Part shown: positions 8,423 to 17,800 of the stretch, one piece after another
How positions within the stretch are numbered: the stretch's first letter is position 1
Layout: every line of letters starts with the position of its first letter
Assembly (NCBI GenBank): GCA_024998595.1
Contig: JACOEK010000004.1
Coordinates: 496,001-560,000, forward strand
Source of the DNA: Nitrospira sp.
GTDB taxonomy: Bacteria > Nitrospirota > Nitrospiria > Nitrospirales > Nitrospiraceae
Length of the DNA stretch: 64,000 bases
Direction of reading: 5' to 3'
Notes under the pieces: model-generated
Database searches by the model: none
What the model was told of the DNA's origin: nothing
What the model saw: only the letters and a program-made list of their open reading frames with translations
Position numbers and translations under genes: made by a program

Positions 8423-9150
8423 ACGGGGGGCGAGCAGACCGCATTTCTACTCGGCATTGGGTCGCCTGTGACACGCTCATTGTGGATCTTAGCGCCCGCA
8501 TGCGCGTGTTGTCCTCGGCTCCACGAGGGGGAGGCCTTCGAACGACCCGGTATATCCTGAATCATCAAGTCCCTCCAAATCCGCCAGGTGCAGGCGTACG
8601 GGAAAACTGGGAACATCCATCCCGTTACCTCAGGCGGCTTGCGGAGAGGCTCGGCGTGGAATCCGACTGCGTCGGCCTCATGACGGCGGTTCCTATGACC
8701 CAGCTGGTGGCTCATCGAGAAGAGCGAAAGGGGCTCTGGGTGGAGGGTTTTGCTACCGTGGGGGTCACCAATGCCGTGCGGGCAGGGGAGCCTGTTCGGC
8801 GAATGCAGGGCGAACCGAGCGGAGCGACGGCAGGAACGATAAATCTCATCCTGGTCACGAATGGATGTCTAGCGGTTCCTGCCATGGTCGGCGCGGTTCA
8901 GGTGGCAACGGAGAGCAAAACCGGCGTATTGCGAGATCATGCGGTTCCCAGCTGGACCGGTCTTGCCGGTGCGACCGGGACGGGAACGGATGCCGTGGTG
9001 GTCGCTTCCGCCCTGCGAGGCAACGGTCCCTGGCATCCGTATGCCGGCACTCATACGGAGATCGGTTCGATGATCGGCCAGGTCGTTGCAGAGTGTCTCC
9101 TTCAGGGGCTGGCCCTGTCAGCGCAGTGGGCCGATAGACATCGTAGCTGA
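8419..9150 (+). CDS. cbiZ: Adenosylcobinamide amidohydrolase, CbiZ family
   Basis: This 243-residue protein matches CbiZ, which cleaves adenosylcobinamide or pseudo-cobalamins to adenosylcobyric acid so that salvaged corrinoids can be remodelled with another lower ligand. Diagnostic segments are LSSAPRGGGLRTTRYILNHQV, GLMTAVPMTQL, ATVGVTNAVRAGEP, TNGCLAVPAMVGAVQVATE, and the C-terminal GTGTDAVVVAS with YAGTHTEIGSMIG. CbiZ was first described in archaea and occurs in scattered bacteria. Its position between cobC and cobQ, overlapping cobC by 4 nt, implies that the operon supports corrinoid salvage as well as final assembly. Confidence 0.92.
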   Translation: MNGGRADRISTRHWVACDTLIVDLSARMRVLSSAPRGGGLRTTRYILNHQVPPNPPGAGVRENWEHPSRYLRRLAERLGVESDCVGLMTAVPMTQLVAHREERKGLWVEGFATVGVTNAVRAGEPVRRMQGEPSGATAGTINLILVTNGCLAVPAMVGAVQVATESKTGVLRDHAVPSWTGLAGATGTGTDAVVVASALRGNGPWHPYAGTHTEIGSMIGQVVAECLLQGLALSAQWADRHRS

Positions 9151-9165
9151 ACGTCGATCATTCTC

Positions 9166-10722
9166 ATGAGCCATCCTCCTCGCGCCAAAGCCATCGCGAT
9201 TCTTGGAACCGGGTCCGATGTCGGGAAAAGCCTGGTCACGGCCGGCCTTTGCCGGCTCCTCCATCGAGCCGGAATCGACGTGGCCCCTTTCAAGGCGCAG
9301 AATATGTCGCTGAACTCATTCGCCACGCCGGAAGGCGGGGAGATTGGGCGCGCGCAGGCGATGCAAGCCGAGGCCTGCGGGATCGCTCCCCATGTCGATA
9401 TGAATCCCATCCTGCTCAAGCCGGAATCCAACGCCAGATCGCAAGTGGTGGTTCAGGGGAAGGTGTTTGCGACCTTGGATGCCCGGGCGTACTTTACACG
9501 CGGACGGGATTCGGAGTTGTGGCGCGCGGTGCAAGAGAGTTATGAACGGCTCGCCGCGAAACACGAGGTGATCGTCATCGAGGGGGCCGGCAGCGCTGCC
9601 GAAGTCAATTTGCGCGATCGCGATCTCGTGAACTGGACTACTGTGGAGCTGGCGGATGCGCGAGTGGTGCTGGTGGGCGATATCGACCGGGGAGGCGTCT
9701 TCGCTCAAATCATCGGGACCCTCGATCTGATTACGCCGGAGGAACGGGCCCGCGTCTGCGGGATCGTGATCAACAAGTTTCGAGGGGACCGGACACTCTT
9801 TGCCGATGGCGTCCGCTTTCTCACAGAACGAACGGGCATACCCGTCCTGGGAGTATTGCCGTATCTTCGCGATCTCGCATTAGATCAAGAAGACAGCCTC
9901 GACATAGGCGCACGACGGCAGGTCGCGTTCACGGCCGATTGCGTCAACATTGCCGTGCTACTCGTGCCGCACATGAGCAATTTCACGGATTTTAACGCGC
10001 TGTCTCAAGAAACAGATGTGGCGTTGCGCTATGTCGCAACATCCGAAGAGGCAGACGGTGCTGACGTGATGATAATTCCCGGCTCGAAGACGACGCTGTC
10101 CGATCTGGGGTATTTGCGCGAGAAGGGGTTTGAACGTCTGTTGCATGACCATGTACAGCGCGGAGGGGAATTGGTTGGCATCTGTGGTGGGTATCAGATG
10201 TTGGGCCAATCGATCGCCGATCCCGATGGGGTAGAGGATGGCGGCCAGGGAACCGGTTTGGGATTTTTGCCGGTCGCCACCGTCTTGGCTCGAGACAAAA
10301 TTACGGAGCAGGTCGAGGCGCAGGCGCTGCATCTCGATGGATCGATCGCCTTGCCTGTCCGGGGATATCTCATTCACATGGGCAGAACGGATCGTGGCGG
10401 CCTTCGGCCCTGCTTCCAGCTGTTGGGAAAGCCATGTGTATTGGAAGATCACGGCAGAGCCACTCCTCGGGAGCAGGCGTCCCAGGATGGCGCGGTGGGG
10501 CATGACGGGTTAGTGTGGGGGACTTATATCCATGGTCTGTTTGATCAGCCGGTGTTTCGCCGCGCCTGGTTGAACCGGCTGCGCAGCCGCAAGGGATTGG
10601 CGGCGGTCCCTCTGGAATGCTCCCAGCGCGTGAATGAGACACGTCTGAAAGCCATGGACCGGTGGGCTGACCACGTTGATCAGCACCTCGATCTCGCTCC
10701 AATCCTGGCATGGCTCCGTTAG
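9166..10722 (+). CDS. cobQ: Cobyric acid synthase, glutamine-hydrolysing
   Basis: This 518-residue enzyme amidates four side chains of adenosylcobyrinic a,c-diamide to give adenosylcobyric acid. An N-terminal synthetase domain starts with P-loop GTGSDVGKS (residues 14-22), followed by FKAQNMSLNSFAT, EGAGSAAEVNLRDRD and GDIDRGGVFAQIIGT. The C-terminal glutaminase domain has GICGGYQMLG with nucleophile Cys340 and GTYIHGLFDQP with the histidine. Length is normal for CobQ/CbiP. It is the last gene of the cobalamin run, 15 nt after cbiZ; a non-coding stretch of about 400 nt follows. Confidence 0.95.
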   Translation: MSHPPRAKAIAILGTGSDVGKSLVTAGLCRLLHRAGIDVAPFKAQNMSLNSFATPEGGEIGRAQAMQAEACGIAPHVDMNPILLKPESNARSQVVVQGKVFATLDARAYFTRGRDSELWRAVQESYERLAAKHEVIVIEGAGSAAEVNLRDRDLVNWTTVELADARVVLVGDIDRGGVFAQIIGTLDLITPEERARVCGIVINKFRGDRTLFADGVRFLTERTGIPVLGVLPYLRDLALDQEDSLDIGARRQVAFTADCVNIAVLLVPHMSNFTDFNALSQETDVALRYVATSEEADGADVMIIPGSKTTLSDLGYLREKGFERLLHDHVQRGGELVGICGGYQMLGQSIADPDGVEDGGQGTGLGFLPVATVLARDKITEQVEAQALHLDGSIALPVRGYLIHMGRTDRGGLRPCFQLLGKPCVLEDHGRATPREQASQDGAVGHDGLVWGTYIHGLFDQPVFRRAWLNRLRSRKGLAAVPLECSQRVNETRLKAMDRWADHVDQHLDLAPILAWLR

Positions 10723-11129
10723 CCTGATCGAACCCCTCTCGAACGCTCTCCTGTCTTCACCCCTCTGTAATTTTGACACTTCCACCGTCAAGCGACCAAA
10801 CTTTGGCGCTCCGATCGAATTCTTGAACAATTGAGTGCCCGACGCAGGCTCACTGATCATAGTGGGTATAGTTGGTCGTCCACATCTAATCATCCGCAAA
10901 ATCGCCGACTTCATTTCATTCGCTTCTGGTCATCCACGGAATTCTAAGTAATTGTTTTGTTTGGCACCGAACATGCACGAGGCAGGCCGGGGCTGCAGGG
11001 GCTGGCGAAACCGTCACGCCGCCGGAAAATTGTCAATGGCTAATTTTGCGCTATCTTTGACAGAGGTTTGGCGCAGTTAACGCAATCGATTCCTCAGGGG
11101 CGACATCGAGATCGGCAGGAGGAGGGGGC
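10723..11129. other. Intergenic region between cobalamin and chemosensory operons
   Basis: These 407 nt contain no convincing reading frame. There is no obvious rho-independent terminator after cobQ. The right half holds the candidate sigma-54 promoter described separately, and a ribosome binding site GGAGGAGGGGGC stands just before the ATG at 11130. The left half has an AT-richer stretch around 10780-10920 with no structure I could assign. Confidence 0.6.
10962..10977 (+). promoter_or_regulatory. Candidate sigma-54 promoter (-24/-12)
   Basis: The sequence TGGCACCGAACATGCA has the GG (10963-10964) and GC (10975-10976) doublets at the exact spacing of the RpoN consensus TGGCAC-N5-TTGCA, with one mismatch in the -12 block. 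It lies about 155 nt upstream of the haem protein gene and would start a transcript near 10988. Two weaker GG-N10-GC matches follow, at 11037-11052 and 11069-11084; the latter would start close to 11095, nearer the gene. A sigma-54 activator with an intact GAFTGA loop is encoded at 59.3-60.9 kb, but no link between them is shown. Confidence 0.45.
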
Positions 11130-11864
11130 ATGGCAAATCATTTTATCAGCACAATCGTGGGGGCTGTCCTGGCGGCGGCTTGTATCGGAGTGTCCGTTCC
11201 CGCGTCGGCCAATACCGAGGTGGAAACAGCTGAGTTACTCATTAAATTGCTGCAAGTCGGACGTGGTGTGCTGTCGGAAAACCAGGCCACGATCAATGAC
11301 GCGAGTAAGGGAGACAAGGGATTTACCGGGGATTACGTTGCCAACCAGGTTATCGACCGGTTTCGCAAAGCGACCAAGATCGATCTGAGCCGCCCGGCTA
11401 CCGTGCCTCAAGCGCCGCTGTTTCTCGCCATGGTGGAATCAGAGAAAGAAGTGATCGATGAGGCGCAGCCTGTGATCAACAAGCAGGGCGTCGGGTTCAA
11501 AGGCATTATTCCTGCCGTCTTCGCACGCAAATCAGGGGAGCGCTTCTATCGCAAGACCGGTATTCGCGTCAAGCTGACGAGCATCGACTATCGCTTTCCT
11601 GGAAACCGGCCGGATGATTTCGAATCCGAAGTGTTACGGATTTTCGCCGACACGCGCCATCCCAAGGGACAGCCCTATAGCAAAGCCACCATGTTGGACG
11701 GGAGACCGGTGCTGCGCATGATGGATCCGGAATATGCCGCGACCACCTGTCTCAGCTGTCATGGGAATCCCAAAGGCGAACGTGACGTGACGGGCGCCAA
11801 GAAAGAGGGCTGGCACGAAGGCGATCTGGCCGGCGCCATCAGCATTGTTATTCCTATGAAGTAG
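11130..11864 (+). CDS. Periplasmic haem-c DUF3365 (Tll0287-like) protein
   Basis: This 244-residue protein has a clear signal peptide (hydrophobic core in residues 8-22, ending PASA-N). The mature part of about 215 residues resembles the DUF3365 / Tll0287-like haem-binding domain. A single c-type haem site CLSCH is at residues 207-211. The upstream part has the family-type segments GFKGIIPAVFARKSGERF and GIRVKLTS. Such domains occur alone or as periplasmic sensor parts of receptors and cyclases. Here the protein is free-standing and is the first gene of a chemosensory operon with a strong Shine-Dalgarno sequence. A role as redox or gas-ligand sensor that talks to the MCP is an inference. Confidence 0.85.
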   Translation: MANHFISTIVGAVLAAACIGVSVPASANTEVETAELLIKLLQVGRGVLSENQATINDASKGDKGFTGDYVANQVIDRFRKATKIDLSRPATVPQAPLFLAMVESEKEVIDEAQPVINKQGVGFKGIIPAVFARKSGERFYRKTGIRVKLTSIDYRFPGNRPDDFESEVLRIFADTRHPKGQPYSKATMLDGRPVLRMMDPEYAATTCLSCHGNPKGERDVTGAKKEGWHEGDLAGAISIVIPMK

Positions 11865-11929
11865 GCACCACGGCGGATTCCACACGTGTCTGTCGCACAT
11901 TTTAGCCGGTTTGAAGGGGGGATGGATTC

Positions 11930-12292
11930 ATGAGCAAAATTGTTGTGGTCGATGATTCGTACGCCGAACTGCAGTTGATCGAAGGGTATCTCAAGTCGGC
12001 CAATCATACGGTGGTGTCCTATCCGAATACCGACAAACTTGAAGACAAGCTGGCGTTGGATAAGCCGGATCTGATCGTGTTGGACGTGGTCATGCCCGGA
12101 CGCAACGGATTTCAGGCCTGCCGCGACTTGAAGAGCGATGATCGGTTCAAAGGGATTCCGATCGTCCTCTGCACCTCTAAGGGCCAGGAGAGCGATAAGT
12201 TTTGGGGGCAGCAACAGGGTGCGAACGGCTATGTGGTCAAGCCGTTCAAGGCCGAAGATTTGGTCGCAGCCGTGAAACGGGCACTGAACTAA
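11930..12292 (+). CDS. Single-domain response regulator, PilH/CheY-like
   Basis: This 120-residue protein is a bare receiver domain. The acidic pair is Asp8-Asp9, the phospho-acceptor is Asp52 in LIVLDVVMPGRNGF, the switch residue is Thr82 in LCTSKGQ, and the conserved lysine is Lys104 in VVKPF. All catalytic residues are present. Receivers of this type with a CTSKGQESDKFWGQQQGA segment resemble PilH of type IV pilus chemosensory clusters. GGGGGGATGGATTC precedes the ATG, and the next gene starts 3 nt after the stop. It probably receives phosphoryl groups from the CheA-like kinase at 14.9-18.2 kb. Confidence 0.9.
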   Translation: MSKIVVVDDSYAELQLIEGYLKSANHTVVSYPNTDKLEDKLALDKPDLIVLDVVMPGRNGFQACRDLKSDDRFKGIPIVLCTSKGQESDKFWGQQQGANGYVVKPFKAEDLVAAVKRALN

Positions 12293-12295
12293 CTC

Positions 12296-12841
12296 ATGAG
12301 CGACGTTCCACTCATCCAGTCTCAGCCCTCCGCTTCTTCCCCGGCTCAAGGATCCTCCGGTTCATCGAGGTCTTCCGCCGCACCGACCGACGGCGTGCTG
12401 CGCATGTGCGTACTGACGCTGGGAGGAGAGCTGTTCGCCATTGATCTTCGCCACGTCAGTGAAGTGTTCGAAGTCGAATCCGTGACCGCCGTACCTAGCA
12501 TGCCCAGCTACCTGACGGGAGTGACCAATCTCCGGGGAACGGTGATCACTTTGGTCGATCTGCGCGGGAGCCTCGGCTTGTCGGTGAGTCATACGGCGTT
12601 GCCGTTCGCGGTCGTGATCCGTCACGGCGCGAGGCAAGTTGGTGTGCTGGTCGATCACGTGCCGGAGATTCATACGGTTGCCCGCGAGCACTTGCTGCCG
12701 GCCATGCAGGCGGGACCGGCAGGCGCACGACCCTGTGTGTCGGCAGTGCTTCGTCTGGATCAGCGCCTGGGAGGCGTGCTGGAAGTGCCGCAGGTCTTCG
12801 CGCAGGTGGACGGTGGGAGTGCGACGTTGTCGGTCGTGTAA
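12296..12841 (+). CDS. cheW: CheW/PilI-like coupling protein
   Basis: This 181-residue protein has a Ser/Ala-rich, probably disordered N-terminus of about 35 residues, followed by a CheW domain. Typical CheW segments are LRMCVLTLGGELFAIDL, SEVFEVESVTAVPSMPSYLTGVTNLRGTVITLVDLR, and GVLVDHVPEIHTVAREHL. This is the best-conserved of the three stand-alone CheW-type proteins in the operon and is the likely scaffold linking the MCP to the kinase. It starts 3 nt after the receiver gene and is followed by a gap of about 95 nt. Confidence 0.9.
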   Translation: MSDVPLIQSQPSASSPAQGSSGSSRSSAAPTDGVLRMCVLTLGGELFAIDLRHVSEVFEVESVTAVPSMPSYLTGVTNLRGTVITLVDLRGSLGLSVSHTALPFAVVIRHGARQVGVLVDHVPEIHTVAREHLLPAMQAGPAGARPCVSAVLRLDQRLGGVLEVPQVFAQVDGGSATLSVV

Positions 12842-12936
12842 GAGACAAAGCAATGACGGTTCGTGGGCCCGCGCGACCAGGGATTGTGCGACCGGCCTTC
12901 GAGCGTTGAGAAAGCAGTAACAAGGAGGAGCGCACC

Positions 12937-14811
12937 ATGATCGGGCAAGGCGTCACGAATCGATTCCAGGACATGAAGACACGATCGAAGCTGCTGCTCA
13001 GTTTCGGTCTGGTGAGTTTCATCATCTTGATCATGGCCAGCGTCGGCGTATTCACCCTGCGCCAGCTCAGTGCTCAGTCGCAAACCGTGTACGTGGACTA
13101 TACGGTGCCGCTGGCCGAATTCGCCCAGATGGGAACGGCGCTCACCAAGCATCACCAGATCTTGCTGGACGTTGCGTCTGCCACCAAACAAAGCGACTTC
13201 GCCCAAGAGATCACGAAACTTCCCCCCTTGAAAGCCGAAATCGACAAAGCCGTGAACAACTATAAGAGCACCAACTTGCGGGTGTCTCGGTCTGGCCGCG
13301 ACGAAATGAAAGACCTCACGCTGTTTGAACCGGCTCTCAAAAAATACTTCCAGGAAGCCGATGGCGCGCTCAGCGCGATGGCGGATAGCTTCGATCGCAA
13401 TACGTTGTCGTCGGCACAGGCAGAGCAGATGCGAGCCCTCGGCGTCTTGGCCTTGACGGTCAACTTGACGCCGTCCTTCGAGAATGCCGTGAAGCGCCAC
13501 AACGAGCAGGTGACCAGTATTGAGGCGGTGGCGAAGGATCTGAACGACGACGCCCAATCCCTGGCAGCCAGCGGTACCTTCATTCTCGTGGCCGGTGGTC
13601 TGGTGGCCGTGGCGCTGGGATTGTTCGTCGGATATATGCTGGCGACCTTCTTGTCGCGAAACATCACGCATATTGCCAATGTCGCTACGCAAGCGGCCGG
13701 CGGTAACCTCCAGGCGCGCGCGAAAATCGCATCGCACGATGAACTGGGGCAAATGGCCACGGCGTTCAACTCCATGCTCGATCGTATTACGGCTCTCGTG
13801 TCCACGGAGGAAGAGCGCGACCTGATGCAGAAGCGCTTGATGCAATTTCTCGTGCTCGTCTCTGAAGTGGGTAAAGGAGATCTGACCCGTCGAGGTGAGG
13901 TGACGGCCGACATGTTCGGTAACCTTGCCGACGGTTTCAACCTCATGATCGCCCGATTCGGACAATTGTTGAAACAGGTGCGTGAAGCCGCCGATCGCGT
14001 GAACAAGTCGGCCGGTACGCTGCGGGATTCAGCCGGACAGATGTCCGGAACGGCCCGGGCACAAGCGGAAGAGTCGGTGCGGACGCTGGGCGCGGTTGAA
14101 CAGCTGGCCGCAGGTATGCGCCAAGTGGCCACCACAGCCGGCGCGTCGTCGGATTCCGCCAAGCAAGTGTTGTCGGCGACGGAACGCGGAAACGTCGCGG
14201 TGCAGGAAACGGTGCGCGACATGCAGAGTATTCGCTCCGCGGTGCAACGCATGTCCAAGCAGGTGAAGGGCCTCGGTGACCGTTCACTGGAAATTTCCCA
14301 GATCGTTTCGACCATTCGTGATATCGCCAACCAGACGAACCTTCTCGCGCTCAACGCCGCCATCGAGGCGGCGGGCGCCGGTGAGGCCGGTGCGCGATTC
14401 GCCGTCGTCGCCGACCAGGTAAGAAAGCTGGCGGAAAGCTCGACGCAAGCCACGCGTGAAATCGCGGACCTCGTCAAAGTGATTCAAACGGAAACGCAAG
14501 ATGCGGTGGTCGCGATGGAGCATGAAACACAGGCCGTAGAAGCGGGATCTGCGTCCGCTCTCCGCACCGGTGACGTGTTCGCCGAAATTTCAGACATTGC
14601 GAAACGGTCATCGGAACTGGCGCAGAATATCGCCAGCGCGGCCTCGGATCAGACCTCATCGACTGAAAAAGTCGGTCGCGCGATTAAGGAGTTCACCGGC
14701 GGCGCCGTGGCGACGCAGAAACAAACCGACTCCACGCGACTCACGATCGAGGATATGGCCAAGCTGGCCGAAGGCCTCAACTCTTCAGTCGCCCAGTTCA
14801 AGCTCGCGTAG
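12937..14811 (+). CDS. Methyl-accepting chemotaxis protein with two HAMP domains
   Basis: This is a 624-residue transducer. A first transmembrane segment at about residues 19-41 is followed by a periplasmic helical region of about 165 residues of four-helix-bundle type, then a second transmembrane segment at about 207-230. A HAMP domain ([20 protein letters not shown]) and a second HAMP-like unit ([22 protein letters not shown]) precede the signalling hairpin. The tip includes [15 protein letters not shown] (residues 466-480) and [15 protein letters not shown]. No CheR-docking pentapeptide is visible at the C-terminus (SVAQFKLA), and no cheR or cheB is in the operon. Similar to PilJ in context. 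AAGGAGGAG precedes the ATG. Confidence 0.92.
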   Translation: MIGQGVTNRFQDMKTRSKLLLSFGLVSFIILIMASVGVFTLRQLSAQSQTVYVDYTVPLAEFAQMGTALTKHHQILLDVASATKQSDFAQEITKLPPLKAEIDKAVNNYKSTNLRVSRSGRDEMKDLTLFEPALKKYFQEADGALSAMADSFDRNTLSSAQAEQMRALGVLALTVNLTPSFENAVKRHNEQVTSIEAVAKDLNDDAQSLAASGTFILVAGGLVAVALGLFVGYMLATFLSRNITHIANVATQAAGGNLQARAKIASHDELGQMATAFNSMLDRITALVSTEEERDLMQKRLMQFLVLVSEVGKGDLTRRGEVTADMFGNLADGFNLMIARFGQLLKQVREAADRVNKSAGTLRDSAGQMSGTARAQAEESVRTLGAVEQLAAGMRQVATTAGASSDSAKQVLSATERGNVAVQETVRDMQSIRSAVQRMSKQVKGLGDRSLEISQIVSTIRDIANQTNLLALNAAIEAAGAGEAGARFAVVADQVRKLAESSTQATREIADLVKVIQTETQDAVVAMEHETQAVEAGSASALRTGDVFAEISDIAKRSSELAQNIASAASDQTSSTEKVGRAIKEFTGGAVATQKQTDSTRLTIEDMAKLAEGLNSSVAQFKLA

Positions 14812-14863
14812 CAGAATTCTAGAAGAGCGGTAACCTGTCTCCGCTCGGATGTGAAGTAGGGCT

Positions 14864-17800
14864 ATGAGCGCTGATTTTGATCGCGACCAGCTGCTGGACA
14901 TTTTCGTGGCCGAAGCCGGCGACGACATGGAACGGTTCTGGAAGGCATTACACCTGGGAGGGAAGACGCGTCCTGAACCGGGTGATGTAGCAGGTTTCCA
15001 TACCGTCGGCCATAAATTGAAGGGCGCAGCGCTCCTGTACGGGTTTCCTGGTCTCGGCCAACTGGGCGCGTTACTCGAAGAGATCCTTGAACATGTTCAA
15101 GAGATTTCTCCGAGTCAGTGGCCGGTCGCCTTTGATGTGATCCGGGATATCGTCGCATCCTTCCGCCATCAGGTGGCGCAGATCGGACGAGGGGAAGGCG
15201 AGGATGCTTCGATCGTGGACGGGTTCGTTCAACGGTGCGCGCAATTCCTGCCGGCAGCCTCTGACGACGCTGCACCTTCTTCCCACACATCAACTGTGCC
15301 GGCAGACGAATATCTTCTCCCTGTGATGGATGCAGAGGTCCTTTCCTACTTTGCTCCTGAGGCCGAGGAATATCTGACTACGATTCAAACCCTTCTCCAG
15401 CGTTTGGAAGTCAATGTGTCGGATGCCGAGGCCATTCACCAATTGTATCGTGTTGCCCATACCCTCAAGGGCTCGGCCTATACCGTCGGCTTTCAGGTCG
15501 TGGGTGATGTGGCTCTGCCGATTGAAACCTGCATGATCGCCGTTCGCGAGGGCACGGCCGTCATTGCACCTCAGTGGATTGCGACGATCCGGCATGCAGT
15601 CGACGTGATGCGTTCGTTGATGGCCAGAGACGCGCAGCAGTTGGCCAGGCTGCGTCAGGATGTGCCCTGCATTACGACGATGCTCCGCGAACTAGAGCAA
15701 GGCATGCCACAGACCCAGCAGCCGGAAACGGCTTCCGTGCCAACCACGAGCGAACCGGTCGAGGACGTGCCCCCCCATGCGGCTGTTGCCGCTGAGCCGA
15801 GTGCTCCTTCTGCAGAGCAGAATCACTCAGGCGAACTGTCGGAAGCCTACTTGATTCCTTCACTGGATGCCGAAGTCATTTCTTATTTTGCTCCGGAGGC
15901 GCAGGAGTACCTGGAAAGCCTCGAGACCGACTTCTTGCGAGTGGACAAGGATGAAGCCAACCCGGACATCATCCATCAATTGTTTCGCACGGCCCATACG
16001 TTGAAAGGGTCGGCCTACACCGTCGGATTCCAATCAATCGGTGACTTGACGCACCACATCGAAGATTTTATGGGCGCGGTTCGCGAAGGACGTCTGAAGT
16101 TTCTTCCCGGCCATACGGACGTGCTTCTGCGTGCCATCGACGTCATTCGTGCCTTGATGCGGCGCGACCCGTCGCTTCTCAGCCGAACGAGACAGCGGTT
16201 CGCCGCGTCACTTCAGGAATTGAAAGGATTGGGAGAAGCCTCTGCGCCAGAAGGCCTAGAGCCTGCCGTGTCTTCGTTGACCGAAGCGATTGTTCCCCTC
16301 GGTCCGGGCGAACCTGAGACGGCCGAGTCGAGTCATGCGGGCGAGAGTAAAGCGGGAGAAGAGCGCGAGGTAATCCGGGTCAGCCGTGATCGCTTGGAAC
16401 GACTGCTCAATCTGGTGGGCGAATTGGTCATCGATCGCGGACGTCTCGAACAGCGATTGCGCACGCTGGATCAATTGGCGACCCAAGTGCTCGCCAATAA
16501 GAATCGACTCACCGATGCCGTACGGACGTTCGAAGACAAGCATACGTTCTCCTTTCAGCCTTCCCCTTCGTCGCAGGGAGAATCAGTGCCCCAAGCGTTT
16601 CCCGGTGTCAGCGACTTCGGCAGTCTGGAATTTGATAAGTACGATGATTTCAATATTCTGGCTCGTCGAATCAGCGAAGTGACGGCCGATATCAGCGAGT
16701 CCATGTCGCAGTTGTCAGGATCGATCCACCGCGCCCAGGATGACATGGGATCCCTGCAGCAGTTGACGCTCGGCATGCGTGATGAGATCGCACGCGCGCG
16801 TATGGTCCCGATCGGCACTCCGTTTACCCGGTTCCGCCGTGCGGCGCGCGAAATGGCCCGGGCCACGGGAAAAGAAGTGAATCTGGTTACTTCAGGAGAA
16901 CATACCGAAATCGACACCGGCGTCGTCGAGCGTTTGGTGGACCCGTTGGTGCACTTGGTGAGAAACGCCGTCTACCACGGCATTGAGCCGGCGGCGGTTC
17001 GTCGGATACAAGGCAAGCCGGCGGCGGGCACGATTTACCTGCACGCAGCGCATCGAGGCAACTCGGTACTGATCGAGGTCGAAGACGACGGGGCAGGACT
17101 CGACATCACCAAGATCAAAGCGAAGGCCGTCAAGCTCGGACTTGTCAGGCAGGATGTCGCGGAAACCCTCCCCGAGAGCGAAGTCATCAAGTTTATCTTC
17201 CTGCCCGGATTCTCGACCGCTGATGCCGTCGGCGACCAAGCGGGACGCGGAGTCGGCATGGATGTGGTCAAGCGCGTCATTGAGACGATGAACGGCCATA
17301 TCGAAGTGGAATCGGTACGCGGGCAGGGCACCAAGTTTACGATGCATCTGCCCCTCACTCTGTTAATTGCCACGGCCTTGCTGGTACGGGTTGGAAAAGA
17401 GCGCTATGCGATTCCTCTCCCGAGCGTGCGCGAAGTGACCATGTCGACGGCATCCACGATCCAACACATGGGTGATCGACGAGTGGTGCAAATCGGCGAC
17501 GAGGCCATCGAGGTCTATCCGCTGGGAAGCCTCATACGGCGCGAGGCCGGAACAACGGATGGAGTCTCTCCCGTGGTGATCGTACGAACGTCGACCGGCG
17601 CACTGGGCTGTGCGGTGGACGAATTGCTGGGCCGGCAGGAAATCGTCATTAAGTCGTTGGGTGGACTGAAGCCGTATGAGCGGTCCGTGTTTGGTGGGGC
17701 CACGATCGATCCGGAAGGACGTGTGGTGCTGGTGTTGGACGTCAGCCGCCTGACCACGCGCGAGTATCATGACACCCTGTCGATTGCGCAGGCTCCCGCC

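Noticed and set aside
11037-11052. TGGCTAATTTTGCGC as an additional sigma-54 promoter
   Set aside because: It has the GG and GC doublets at the right spacing but little else of the consensus; such matches are frequent by chance in GC-rich DNA.
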